DNA of 64,000 nt from positions 1-64,000 of the forward strand of contig JBAXIB010000010.1 in assembly GCA_037138595.1 (NCBI GenBank), in the 5' to 3' direction. The notes below the pieces were generated by a model, which worked only from the letters and a program-made list of their open reading frames with translations, was not told where the DNA came from and searched no databases. Shown here in pieces: positions 8,438 to 16,860 of the stretch. Source of the stretch: UBA4742 sp037138595. GTDB taxonomy: Bacteria; Actinomycetota; Acidimicrobiia; Acidimicrobiales; Acidimicrobilacustridaceae. Numbering within the stretch: the first letter of the stretch is position 1; each line of letters starts with the position of its first letter. Both the position numbers and the translations under genes were made by a program.

Positions 8438-9880
8438 TCAGAAATCGAGCCCTGAAAGTTCTGGGAACCAAGCCGAAGCTCGCTCGACGGCGTCGGCCCA
8501 TCGGTCTCGGTCGAGGGGATTTCCTGGTTCGACCGACGATGCCGGACTCCATGTCTCGGCAATGTCCCCGAGGTTTCCCCAGGTTCCGATGGCCAGTCCA
8601 GCGGCAAATGCGCCGCCCATCGTGGTTGCTTCGACAACGGGAGACACCTCAACGACTCGTTGGGTCGCGTCAGCTAGTGCTTGGACAAAGGTTGGATTTC
8701 GGCTCATTCCGCCATCGATGCGAATCGATGCGATATCGGGTGCACCGTCAATGTTGGCTGCATCAACCAAGTCGGCTCCGCGATGGGCCACACCTTCGAG
8801 TACCGCTCGGACTATTTCTGGCCGTCCCGCGCCGCGGGTCAGCCCAAGCAGGGTGCCGCGCGCCCCGTAATCCCATTTCGGCGTTCCCAGCCCCAGCAGA
8901 GCGGGAACAAACATCACACCATCGCTGGAACTGCATTGCGATGCGATCTCATGGGATTGCTCACTTGACTCGATGATGCCCAGATCGTCGCGCAACCACT
9001 CGATGTTTGTTCCGGCCGACAACATGATCGCTTCGAGCCCCCAAGTCGACTGGCCGTCACGACGCCACGCCACGATTGGAAATGTCCCGCCACCACCGCG
9101 AGTCGCAAACTCGGGACGCTGATCACCGAGTATGAGGTCAAGCATTCCGCCGGTGCCGAACGTGATTTTGGCTGGTCCTGATTCGACGATTCCTTGGCCC
9201 AACATCGACGACTGTTGGTCGCCGAGGATTCCGGCGATCGGTGGCGCGCCGTCAAGTGCGGAAGCGGCCCCGAGAATCGACATCGAATCGACGATGGTTG
9301 GCATCATCGATCGAGGAATAGCGAGCCGTTCGAGCAACGCGTAATCCCAATCTGCGGCATCACCGTCGACCAAACCGGTGACGGCAGCATTGGAAAGATC
9401 GGTGACATGTAATTCGCCTTGAGATAGTTGCCAGGCAATCCACGAATCTGGGGTTCCGAAACACAAGTCTCGAGATCGGTCAGGGTCATAGGTGTTGAGC
9501 AGCCAAACCAACTTTGTCGCTGATTGGTTTGGCGCAAACCGAAGCCCGTCTGCTTGCAGAACCAAACAATCGCCAACGGTGCGGAGGTCTTGCCACCCGA
9601 GCGCGGGGCCAACGGGGACTCCCGTCGCTCGGTCCCACACCACCGTCGAGGCTCGTTGGGTCGCGATACCGACACCATCGATAGGGCCGCCCTCGCGCAA
9701 GACTTGGCGCGCGAGTTCTAACGTCACCTCAGCCAGCGTTAACGCGTCGAACTCGACTAATCCCGAATCGGGCGAATCAGGCAAAACTTGTCGGTGCCGC
9801 TCAACGGCGATCGTCGCATCGGGACGAACAATTGCCGCCCGTACGCTGCTGGTCCCGACATCCACGACCAAAATGCTCAT
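8438..9880 (-). CDS. FGGY-family carbohydrate kinase, glycerol-kinase-like
   Basis: The 480-aa product starts VDVGTSSVR, the phosphate-binding loop of the FGGY fold. It continues with GIATQRASTVVWD, ALGWQDLR and the catalytic-Asp segment GILGDQQSS. The C-terminal domain has IRIDGGMSRNP and TTMGGAFAAG. These fit kinases for glycerol or a related polyol. A second and more typical glycerol kinase is encoded at 32107-33639, so this copy may use another substrate. The ATG at 9880 has GAGGGAGA upstream; an earlier in-frame ATG would overlap the upstream gene. It is the last gene of a four-gene minus-strand cluster with GlpD. Confidence 0.8.
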   Translation of the reverse strand: MSILVVDVGTSSVRAAIVRPDATIAVERHRQVLPDSPDSGLVEFDALTLAEVTLELARQVLREGGPIDGVGIATQRASTVVWDRATGVPVGPALGWQDLRTVGDCLVLQADGLRFAPNQSATKLVWLLNTYDPDRSRDLCFGTPDSWIAWQLSQGELHVTDLSNAAVTGLVDGDAADWDYALLERLAIPRSMMPTIVDSMSILGAASALDGAPPIAGILGDQQSSMLGQGIVESGPAKITFGTGGMLDLILGDQRPEFATRGGGGTFPIVAWRRDGQSTWGLEAIMLSAGTNIEWLRDDLGIIESSEQSHEIASQCSSSDGVMFVPALLGLGTPKWDYGARGTLLGLTRGAGRPEIVRAVLEGVAHRGADLVDAANIDGAPDIASIRIDGGMSRNPTFVQALADATQRVVEVSPVVEATTMGGAFAAGLAIGTWGNLGDIAETWSPASSVEPGNPLDRDRWADAVERASAWFPELSGLDF

Positions 9881-9898
9881 GGTTGATTCTCCCTCGTC

Positions 9899-9922
9899 CC
9901 TGTCATCGTCCCTGTCATCGTC
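9899..9922. repeat. Two tandem 12-bp units in a gene junction
   Basis: CCTGTCATCGTC occurs twice in a row, with a third degenerate unit next to it. The repeat sits between the stop of the membrane-protein gene and the start of the kinase gene, just upstream of the kinase ribosome binding site. Copy-number change here would alter the spacing between the two genes. Confidence 0.8.
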
Positions 9923-10397
9923 ACTGCAGCGGATCGATCTCGTGATCGTTTGGGCGATCATCTACTTCGATAGTTTCGGCCGATGCTCGTCGCCTTCGCC
10001 GTTCACTGAGTTCCGCGCCGACGATTGCGCAAGACACGCACAACATCGCGGTGAACGACAACTTGATGGCCGTGGTTGACGTTGACGTCGTATCAGATGC
10101 TCGAGCGATCATGCCGATGAGTAAATAGACCGCCACTGCTACGACTCCAGCGAGCGTGCCGTGAGTAAGGCCCCGATGGTCAGTTCCCGCTTTTGCCGCG
10201 ACGGCACCACCCCAACCAAATCCGATCAAGATCACCGCGAACAACAAACCCTTTACGCTCGACCCTTCGCCAGTCAATCGCTGCGCGAACCCAGCCGGGA
10301 TCGCGATCGCGAGTGCGCATGCTGCGCCGCGCATGACCGCTTGTCGATCAATCAGCGGCGATGCGGCTGGGTGAGGAACCGCGTCAGAATTGGGCAT
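9921..10397 (-). CDS. Small four-helix membrane protein
   Basis: The 158-aa product has about four hydrophobic helices: around 22-40, 48-68, 80-98 and 112-130. A basic stretch (ERRRRRAS) and an acidic tail follow. It resembles small integral proteins of unknown function such as the TIGR04086 group, but I cannot confirm the family. Its ATG overlaps the stop of the flavoprotein gene by one base, so it belongs to the glycerol-related operon. A structural role in lipid or polyol transport is possible; nothing in the sequence shows it. Confidence 0.65.
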   Translation of the reverse strand: MPNSDAVPHPAASPLIDRQAVMRGAACALAIAIPAGFAQRLTGEGSSVKGLLFAVILIGFGWGGAVAAKAGTDHRGLTHGTLAGVVAVAVYLLIGMIARASDTTSTSTTAIKLSFTAMLCVSCAIVGAELSERRRRRASAETIEVDDRPNDHEIDPLQ

Positions 10398-11935
10398 CAG
10401 TTCGGTTCAGCAAATGGATTGGCACCGAAGTGACTCGACAAACCGAGCTTGCCGGGATTGAGAATGCCCTGAGGGTCGACTGCAGCCTTGACCGCACCTA
10501 GTACATCAAGGCCAGCGCCGAGGGCATCAGCCATAAAGCGGGCGCGATTGATGCCAACTCCGTGATGGTGGCTGAGCGCGCCACCACTTGAGAGCACCGC
10601 GTGGGTGCCGGCGTCCCAGGCAGCGCGGTAGTAGGCCTCCTTGGCTGCCGAGTCCGATCCGGGTTTGCCCGCGAACGTGAAATACAGACATGCCCCATCG
10701 GTATAAGCGTGCGATTGATGAGCAGAGGCCGCGAGTGTGCCGGGCACTGCACCAATGGCGTCGAGTGCCTTGCGATAAATCGAAGGAAGTTGCGACCACG
10801 GACCGGTTATCTCCATGGTGTCAACGACTAATCCGCCACTGATAAGACTTTCGAGCTGAGCGACATTGTTGCGATGGCCCATCCATTGTTCGACAAGGGC
10901 GACATCGAGGCGCTGGCCTTGTTCGCATTCGGACTCGACAATTTCCATGGTGGCATCGACGAGTACTCGGTCGCCTTCGTCAAACACGAGTAGAACCGCA
11001 AGTTCGCCAGTCTTATAACTGCGGTCAGCTTCAATCGCGTCATAGAGTCGCAATACCGCCGGAGTTCCGCCGCGGCGAAGGATCTTTCGGCACGCTTCAA
11101 GTCCATCTTCGAATGACGCGAATCCATAGGCCAAGCGCCGCTCGTGGGTGGGTGCCGGATGCAGGCGAAGCCGAGCTCCGGTGATGATGCCGAGGGTACC
11201 TTCGCTCCCGACAAAAAGTTGATTGAGATCCGGGCCGGTTGCTTGACGCGCGTTGCCCTCGGTGTGGACCATCGTTCCGTCGGCGAGCACGACGTCAAGG
11301 CCGATCACCATGTCCTCGATTTTTCCGTACCGCGTCGAAAGCTGACCGGCGCCGCGACACGCAAGCCAGCCACCAACCGTGGAGAGCGCGATCGACTGGG
11401 GCCAATGCCCACAGGTCAGCCCGTAAGTTGAACGGAGCTCGTGTTCGAAATGATCACCGAATGTGCCTGCGAGCACATCGACGGTTAACGATTCATCGTC
11501 AACACTTCGAATGCCGCGAAGCTCGCAAAGGTCCAACACGATTCCGCCGTACAACGGAACGGATGATCCACAGACGCCGCTGCGTCCGGCAGCAGCGGTA
11601 ACCGGTATAGCCGCAGCATTCGCAATCTTGAGGACCGCCGCAACCTGCTCGGGTGTGGTCGGGCGAACGACCGCAGCCGCAATCGCGGGCACCTCGCCAT
11701 CGAGAGCCCAAGTCATCGCCAGTGGCCACCAGTCGCGACTTGATTCCGCGCGGGTTGCGGCGTCGATCTGCACATCGACACCAAGGTCGCGCAGTTGGGT
11801 AAGTACCGACTCGGGCACGTCGACGCAGGCAGTGGTGAAATGCGGTTTCGAATCGGCGGCGTTGCCAGCGATCTGAATTGGCGCCGTTGGTGCGCCGGGG
11901 CCGAGGTAAGCCTCAGTGGCAGGAGATGTAGTCAT
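10397..11935 (-). CDS. FAD-binding oxidoreductase, alkyl-DHAP-synthase-like
   Basis: The 512-aa product is a PCMH-type flavoprotein. The N-terminal FAD domain (about 80-265) has the loop TAAAGRSGVCGSS, then STVGGWLACRGAGQLSTRYGKIEDMV. The C-terminal half has SHHHGVG near residue 470 and ends DPQGILNPGKLG. STRYGKIEDMV and HHHGVG are typical of alkyldihydroxyacetonephosphate synthase rather than of glycolate or lactate oxidases. That enzyme swaps the acyl group of acyl-DHAP for a fatty alcohol to start ether-lipid synthesis. Next to GlpD (which makes DHAP) and an FGGY kinase, a lipid role is plausible. The true substrate could still be a 2-hydroxy acid. The ATG at 11935 is chosen over one 27 bases earlier. 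Confidence 0.75.
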   Translation of the reverse strand: MTTSPATEAYLGPGAPTAPIQIAGNAADSKPHFTTACVDVPESVLTQLRDLGVDVQIDAATRAESSRDWWPLAMTWALDGEVPAIAAAVVRPTTPEQVAAVLKIANAAAIPVTAAAGRSGVCGSSVPLYGGIVLDLCELRGIRSVDDESLTVDVLAGTFGDHFEHELRSTYGLTCGHWPQSIALSTVGGWLACRGAGQLSTRYGKIEDMVIGLDVVLADGTMVHTEGNARQATGPDLNQLFVGSEGTLGIITGARLRLHPAPTHERRLAYGFASFEDGLEACRKILRRGGTPAVLRLYDAIEADRSYKTGELAVLLVFDEGDRVLVDATMEIVESECEQGQRLDVALVEQWMGHRNNVAQLESLISGGLVVDTMEITGPWSQLPSIYRKALDAIGAVPGTLAASAHQSHAYTDGACLYFTFAGKPGSDSAAKEAYYRAAWDAGTHAVLSSGGALSHHHGVGINRARFMADALGAGLDVLGAVKAAVDPQGILNPGKLGLSSHFGANPFAEPN

Positions 11936-11971
11936 GGCGCTGAGGCTACGCCGAAGTATCAAGCCGCGTGT

Positions 11972-13678
11972 TTAAGCACCGGTTGCAGCGTCGAGCAAGG
12001 TTTCGGGAAGCGAGGCCGCGGTGCGCTCGTGTTCGATGATGGCTTGGTAGTTGCTGACTTGCCGACCTTGCTCAGCATCATCCCAACCAAGCTCGATGGC
12101 AACAAGTGCTGCGACTGTGGCTGCCGCGTCACTTGTCGCGTCTCGTCCCAACAACCGGGCCCGAGTTCGCCGACTGAGAATGTCATCAAGCGTGCGAGCC
12201 ATCTCGTAACGCACGGCATAGATCGCTTCGGCTCGAAGGTATGGCAAGCCATCGATCAGTGGCTGGCCCAGGGTTGGGTCGGTTTCAATCATGGCGAGCA
12301 GAGCGTTGGATTCACCTCCGTAACGATTTGCGAGGTGGGTGACGACGTCTTCGGGTGCTCCAGCAACGGGTGTAGGAACTGACGCGATGAGTTGTGCGTA
12401 GCCATCGGCACCGCGCAATGCCAAACGTTTCGTCCGGCTGCGTTTGGCACCTCGGTTCACTGAATTCGCACCGAGAACATCGTTGACGACACGATCGATT
12501 GTGTCGGCGGCCATCTCGCGATAGGTGGTGAGCTTGCCGCCGGTGACGGTGACAACACCAGACTTTGACGCCGCTACTCGATGACGTCGCGAGAGGTCAG
12601 CGGTTTTTTCACTTCCTGCGTCACGTACGAGTGGGCGCAGCCCGGCCCAAGTCCCGGTGATATCGGCCTCGGTTAGCTCGACAGTCATTGCCTCATTCAT
12701 CGCGGTAAGCAAGTACGTGATGTCTTCGGCAGTGCATTGCGGGTCATCTATTGGCCCGGAATAGTCGGTATCGGTCGTACCGATGTAGGTGAAGTCACCC
12801 CACGGCACGACGAAAATTGATCGCTTATCTTTTCGAACTGGAACGACAACCGCAATGTCATTGCGCACCTTGGACCAAGGCACGGTGATGTGAATGCCTT
12901 TCGCTGGGCGGATGGAGTCGGGGTCGGTCCCTTCATCGAGGGTGCGGACCTCGTCGCTCCAAACCCCAGCGGCATTGACTATGGAGCGGGCCCGCACGTC
13001 GAATTGCAGAGTCTCACCGAAGGAATCGGTTGCCCGAACGACTACGCCACACGCTTTGCCTTCAGGAGTCTTGACAATGTTGACCACGTTGGTGTCATTC
13101 ACGACGACTGCCCCATGGTCGATAGCGGCCGTGCGAGCGAGAGTCAGAGTTAAACGCGCATCATCGGCGCGGGCGTCGTAATAGAGGTATGACGATGCAA
13201 GTTTTTCCGCGGGGAGCGTCGGCATGTGGGCGAGTGCTTCGGCGGGTCTAATTCGCTTGTGGAGTTTGCCGATACGCGCGCCGCCGGTGAGGTCGTACAT
13301 CCACATGGCGCTGCCAAGGGCGCGTGACAGTTTTTTTGGGATGACCCCACCCTTGCCAAACACGGGAAGCAAAAACGGAAGCACTTTGACTAGGTGGGGT
13401 GCATTTTTGCGAAGCCGTTGCCGTTCGGCGAGCGCTTCATAGACGAGTCGCACATCGCCCTGCTGGAGGTACCGCAATCCGCCATGGACCATTTTCGATG
13501 ATTTGGACGAGGTTCCTGAGGCGAAGTCGTCGCGTTCGACAAGCGCAGTGCGCAGACCGCGTGATGCGGCGTCGAGCGCGGCGCCACATCCGGTGACCCC
13601 TCCGCCGATGACCAAGACGTCAAATTGGGTTTCGGCGAGGCGGCGAAGCGAATCGGTTCGGTTAAAAGTGCCTGACAT
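11972..13678 (-). CDS. glpD: Aerobic glycerol-3-phosphate dehydrogenase
   Basis: The 568-aa product begins with the FAD-binding Rossmann motif DVLVIGGGVTGCGAAL. It continues with ERDDFASGTSSKSSKMVHGGLRYL, the GlpD signature, and IVNAAGVWSD. WAGLRPLVRD and VTGGKLTTYREMA follow, then a helical C-terminal domain. It oxidises glycerol 3-phosphate to DHAP at the membrane and feeds electrons to quinone. It is the first gene of a cluster with the DHAP-using flavoprotein (37-base gap), a membrane protein and a kinase. The start may be at 13678 or two codons earlier. It diverges from the fur-like gene, sharing a 166-base control region. Confidence 0.9.
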   Translation of the reverse strand: MSGTFNRTDSLRRLAETQFDVLVIGGGVTGCGAALDAASRGLRTALVERDDFASGTSSKSSKMVHGGLRYLQQGDVRLVYEALAERQRLRKNAPHLVKVLPFLLPVFGKGGVIPKKLSRALGSAMWMYDLTGGARIGKLHKRIRPAEALAHMPTLPAEKLASSYLYYDARADDARLTLTLARTAAIDHGAVVVNDTNVVNIVKTPEGKACGVVVRATDSFGETLQFDVRARSIVNAAGVWSDEVRTLDEGTDPDSIRPAKGIHITVPWSKVRNDIAVVVPVRKDKRSIFVVPWGDFTYIGTTDTDYSGPIDDPQCTAEDITYLLTAMNEAMTVELTEADITGTWAGLRPLVRDAGSEKTADLSRRHRVAASKSGVVTVTGGKLTTYREMAADTIDRVVNDVLGANSVNRGAKRSRTKRLALRGADGYAQLIASVPTPVAGAPEDVVTHLANRYGGESNALLAMIETDPTLGQPLIDGLPYLRAEAIYAVRYEMARTLDDILSRRTRARLLGRDATSDAAATVAALVAIELGWDDAEQGRQVSNYQAIIEHERTAASLPETLLDAATGA

Positions 13679-13812
13679 GAACAAGAACTCGCTTTCGGTG
13701 CCCGGGCTAGGTTCGAGAGGCTTGACAACGGCCGCAGTCTACGAGGGTGTCGGGATTGAGGAAGAACCGAGGGACCGAGACCTTGGTCCAATTTTCTTTC
13801 GTGGCTAAATGA

Positions 13813-13821
13813 CAATTATTG
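13813..13821. promoter_or_regulatory. PerR/Fur-box-like inverted repeat
   Basis: CAATTATTG is a 4+1+4 inverted repeat inside an A+T-rich patch (AATGACAATTATTGCAAATT) in an otherwise GC-rich region. It resembles the core of Fur-family operators. It lies 24 bases before the GTG of the fur-like gene and in the divergent gap with glpD, so autoregulation is likely. Confidence 0.55.
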
Positions 13822-13844
13822 CAAATTGGCGCTAGAGTGCGCTC

Positions 13845-14318
13845 GTGAAGTCACCGGCCGAACTCACCGAACTCTTTCGGAATCAGGGTCTCAAGGTCAC
13901 CCCCCAACGCCAACGTATTTTTTCGGCGCTGTATGGCAACCTCGAACATCCAACCGCCGAATCGGTGTATGCCTCCGTCATAAACGAGATGCCGACAATC
14001 TCGCTTCGCACGGTGTACCAGACGCTCAACGATCTCGCATCGATGGGAGAACTGGTACATCTTGAATTTGGCAATGGCTCAGGCCGTTTTGATACCAACC
14101 TTGATCGGCACCACCACTTGGTGTGTGACGAGTGCTCCAAGGTGGTTGACGTTGATGTCGATGCGACGGCAGTGCGTGTCCCTTCGTCGGGCCGAACTGG
14201 CTTCACGGTTACCTCGACACAGATCGTCTTTCGAGGATCATGTGCCGAATGCGAAAACCCATTACCTAGAACCAAAGCGCTACCCACCACTAAGCATGAG
14301 GAGCAAGTCAATGCCTGA
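13845..14318 (+). CDS. Fur-family regulator, PerR-like
   Basis: The 157-aa product has a winged-helix N-terminal domain (GLKVTPQRQRIFSAL, then SLRTVYQTLNDL) and a metal-binding dimerisation domain. Regulatory-site candidates are His35, His89-91 and Asp104. The structural zinc site is Cys94-x-x-Cys97 with Cys133-x-x-Cys136. The order fits PerR, the peroxide-sensing branch, and the downstream rubrerythrin supports this. Fur itself is not excluded. The GTG start is preceded by an A+T-rich inverted repeat likely to be its own operator. Its stop lies inside the first codons of the rubrerythrin gene (8-base overlap), which suggests translational coupling. Confidence 0.88.
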   Translation: MKSPAELTELFRNQGLKVTPQRQRIFSALYGNLEHPTAESVYASVINEMPTISLRTVYQTLNDLASMGELVHLEFGNGSGRFDTNLDRHHHLVCDECSKVVDVDVDATAVRVPSSGRTGFTVTSTQIVFRGSCAECENPLPRTKALPTTKHEEQVNA

Positions 14319-14730
14319 ACTCAACGGAAGCAAGACCCAAGAAAACTTGAAAGAAGCGTTCGCGGGCGAGAGCCAAGCCAATCGCCGTTACCTGTATTTC
14401 GCCCAGAAAGCCGACATCGAGGGTTACCCCGATGTCGCTGCATTGTTTCGTTCAGTTGCCGAAGGCGAGACCGGCCATGCATTCGGCCATTTCGATTTCC
14501 TTGCCGAAGTCGGCGACCCAGTGACCGACGTGCCCGTTGGTCCCACCGCTGACAATCTCAAGTCGGCCATCACCGGCGAAACCTATGAGTACACCGAGAT
14601 GTACCCCGGGTTCGCGAAGACCGCTCGCGACGAAGGTTTCGAAGAGATCAGCGAGTGGCTCGAGACGCTCGCTCGGGCGGAGAAGAGCCATGCGGGTCGG
14701 TTCACCGAGGGCCTCGCAAGCCTGTCGTAA
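14311..14730 (+). CDS. Rubrerythrin-type diiron protein without rubredoxin domain
   Basis: The 139-aa product carries the diiron ligands of rubrerythrin: Glu20, Glu53 with His56 (EGETGH), Glu93 and Glu96, and Glu124 with His127 (EKSH). The C-terminal rubredoxin domain of classical rubrerythrin is absent. Members of this branch reduce hydrogen peroxide in the cytoplasm using an outside electron donor. The ATG follows GAGGAGCAA and overlaps the end of the regulator gene by 8 bases. The Fe-S protein encoded downstream is a candidate electron donor. Confidence 0.9.
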   Translation: MPELNGSKTQENLKEAFAGESQANRRYLYFAQKADIEGYPDVAALFRSVAEGETGHAFGHFDFLAEVGDPVTDVPVGPTADNLKSAITGETYEYTEMYPGFAKTARDEGFEEISEWLETLARAEKSHAGRFTEGLASLS

Positions 14731-14866
14731 TCGCACTTGGTGTCGTGGCAACGGTTGGGGTCGGTTCGCCGTCACCTAGCCGTTGCACTTCATCAACATC
14801 ACAAAACCATCTAGTGCGTTTTTTGATCATGTCAGGCGCTTGCCCGGTACTAAGGAGTTTCTCGCA

Positions 14867-16177
14867 GTGACCACAACCTATGACCCGTTTCATCCGAGTT
14901 ACTTCGATGACGCGGACCTGCGCGATGAACTTACCCGGGTCTACGACCTCTGCCATGGTTGTCGCCTGTGTTTCAAGTTTTGCACGTCATTCCCCACCCT
15001 GTTCGCGGCGATCGACGCCCACGAAGACCAAGATGCCGCCCATCTGACCCGCGCCGAACAGAACCAGGTTGTTGATGAGTGCTTCGGCTGCAAGCTTTGC
15101 TATATCAACTGTCCTTACATCCCTGGACAAAGCGAATGGAACCTCGATTTCCCTCGCCTGATGCTGCGGGCCGAACAAGTGCGAGTTCGTGGCAAAGAGG
15201 TCTCGGTCAAGGACCGCCTCGAAAATCAGGTTTTCGGTCGCACTGATCTTGTTGGCAAGGTCAATTCGCGGCTCGCATCAATCACCAATAGTGCGATTCG
15301 CACGCCAGGCTCCTTTACCCGCAAGGCAATGGCAGCGACGCTCGGCATCGCGTCTGAGCGGATACTTCCGCCCTACGCCCGTACGCGATTTTCGACTTGG
15401 TTCAAAAAGACGGCTAGGGCAGTGCGTGGCGATCAACAGGCCACCGTGGCGCTGTTTCCTACCTGTCACGTCGAATACAACAACCCGGCGATTGGCCACG
15501 ACTTGGTCAAAGTCTATGAACGAAACGGGATCGCTTGCACGCTTCCCGAAGGTCAAGTGTGTTGTGGTGCCCCGTGGCTTCACGGCGGCGACGTGGAGAA
15601 GTTCGTTGACCAAGGTCGAAAGAACGTTGAAATACTGGCACGTGCTGTTCGGGCTGGACACGACATCGTGGTTCCGCAGGCGACGTGCGGCTATGTACTC
15701 AAGAAGGACTACGTCGATTACATCGGCGGGCCCGACGCTGAGCTCGTCGCGGCTAATACCTACGACTCCGCCGAATACCTCATGAAGTTTCACAAAAGCG
15801 GATCGACGTCACTTGATACCTCTTTTAGCGGAGAGGTCCCTTCGGCAATCACCTATCACGCTCCGTGCCACCTGCGAGCGCAGAATATTGGTATGCAGAG
15901 TCGTGACTTGTTGAAACTCACCGGCGCCACGATCACCGTGGTTGCCGAGTGTTCCGCGATCGACGGCAGTTGGGGCCTTCGCGACCAGAACTACGAGGCG
16001 GCACGCAAGATCGCCAAAAAAATGGCGGCGAAAATTGAACAAGCTGGCAATGAAGTCATCGCCGGCGATTGCAACCTCGCCAATGGCGGCATCCTGCAAG
16101 AAACTGGCATGCAACCGGTTCATCCGATGCAACTCATGGCCAGGGCCTATGGCATAGAAGAAGAGGCGAAGCCGTGA
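14867..16177 (+). CDS. HdrD/GlpC-like iron-sulfur oxidoreductase
   Basis: The 436-aa product starts with two 4Fe-4S motifs: Cys29, 32, 35, 39 (CHGCRLCFKFC) and Cys72, 75, 78, 82 (CFGCKLCYINC). Two cysteine-rich CCG-type domains follow. The first has CHVEYNNP...CCGAPW. The second has CHLRAQNIG and CSAIDGSWG, with a single Cys where the double Cys is usual. The family includes the Fe-S subunits of heterodisulfide reductase and anaerobic GlpC. No flavin or quinone partner gene is nearby, apart from the distant glpD. The GTG start has AAGGAG 9 bases upstream. The next gene overlaps by 4 bases. I infer electron transfer to rubrerythrin. Confidence 0.85.
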   Translation: MTTTYDPFHPSYFDDADLRDELTRVYDLCHGCRLCFKFCTSFPTLFAAIDAHEDQDAAHLTRAEQNQVVDECFGCKLCYINCPYIPGQSEWNLDFPRLMLRAEQVRVRGKEVSVKDRLENQVFGRTDLVGKVNSRLASITNSAIRTPGSFTRKAMAATLGIASERILPPYARTRFSTWFKKTARAVRGDQQATVALFPTCHVEYNNPAIGHDLVKVYERNGIACTLPEGQVCCGAPWLHGGDVEKFVDQGRKNVEILARAVRAGHDIVVPQATCGYVLKKDYVDYIGGPDAELVAANTYDSAEYLMKFHKSGSTSLDTSFSGEVPSAITYHAPCHLRAQNIGMQSRDLLKLTGATITVVAECSAIDGSWGLRDQNYEAARKIAKKMAAKIEQAGNEVIAGDCNLANGGILQETGMQPVHPMQLMARAYGIEEEAKP

Positions 16178-16773
16178 CGAAACTGACCCTTGACGACATT
16201 AAAGACCAGCGTGCATACGAACGCGAAAGAACCGAGTTTCGCACGCACATCATCGCCCTAAAAAAGCGTCGCCGGGTGCATGTGGGACCAGTTGTCACGT
16301 TGGTCTTCGAAAACCGTGAAACGGTGCGGTTTCAGATTCAGGAAATGGCGCGGGTAGAAAAACTCATCAGCGATGAGGCAATCGAAGGCGAACTGCGAGC
16401 GTATAACCCGCTAATTCCCGAGGCCGGTTCACTGTCGGCAACGCTGTTCATCGAACTCACCAATGACGGCGAATTACGGGAGTGGCTTCCGAAATTGGTT
16501 GGCATCGAGCAGTCGGCAGCCTTGCACCTCAAGTTGGCTGGATCTACCACTGTCGTCAATTGCACTCCTGACGAAGAGCACGAAAAACTGCTTACCCGGG
16601 ACGAAATTACTGCGGCAGTTCACTATCTGCGTTGGGATCTGAGCCCCGAGCAGGTGCAGGCGTTCCAAGCCGCCGATCGCATTGACCTCGGCTTCGAGCA
16701 GCCGAATTATCGCCACCAGGTTGAACTGTCGGCCGAGGTGAGGGCCGAGCTCCTCGCTGATTTGGCCGGTTAA
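16174..16773 (+). CDS. DUF3501-family protein
   Basis: The 199-aa soluble product begins MTKLTLDDIKDQRAYERERT. It continues with HIIALKKRRRVHVGP, a conserved segment FQIQEMARVEKL, and EYNP-like LRAYNPLIP. I recognise it as the DUF3501 family, which in several phyla is encoded beside rubrerythrin and HdrD-like Fe-S genes. Its role is not known. Here it overlaps the Fe-S gene by GTGA, so the two are translated together. It has a single Cys, so it is unlikely to hold a cluster itself. Confidence 0.8.
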   Translation: MTKLTLDDIKDQRAYERERTEFRTHIIALKKRRRVHVGPVVTLVFENRETVRFQIQEMARVEKLISDEAIEGELRAYNPLIPEAGSLSATLFIELTNDGELREWLPKLVGIEQSAALHLKLAGSTTVVNCTPDEEHEKLLTRDEITAAVHYLRWDLSPEQVQAFQAADRIDLGFEQPNYRHQVELSAEVRAELLADLAG

Positions 16774-16834
16774 TTGCGGCCATTTGGACAGATAGGGACA
16801 GGCGCGGCGATACTCAAATCTTCCCTTACGGCAT

Positions 16835-16847
16835 CTCCTCGCAGGAG
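16835..16847 (+). promoter_or_regulatory. Hairpin covering a possible whiB ribosome binding site
   Basis: CTCCT-CGC-AGGAG is a perfect 5-bp inverted repeat with a 3-base loop. The right arm AGGAG is the only Shine-Dalgarno-like sequence before the whiB ATG (13 bases further on). If the hairpin forms it would hide the site. The stem is short, so this is a weak candidate for translational control. Confidence 0.3.
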
Positions 16848-16860
16848 TTGGTCAGTTCCG

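Noticed and set aside
9492..10079. 195-codon plus-strand frame across the FGGY kinase start
   Set aside because: It lies antisense to a clear kinase and membrane protein and has no recognisable content.
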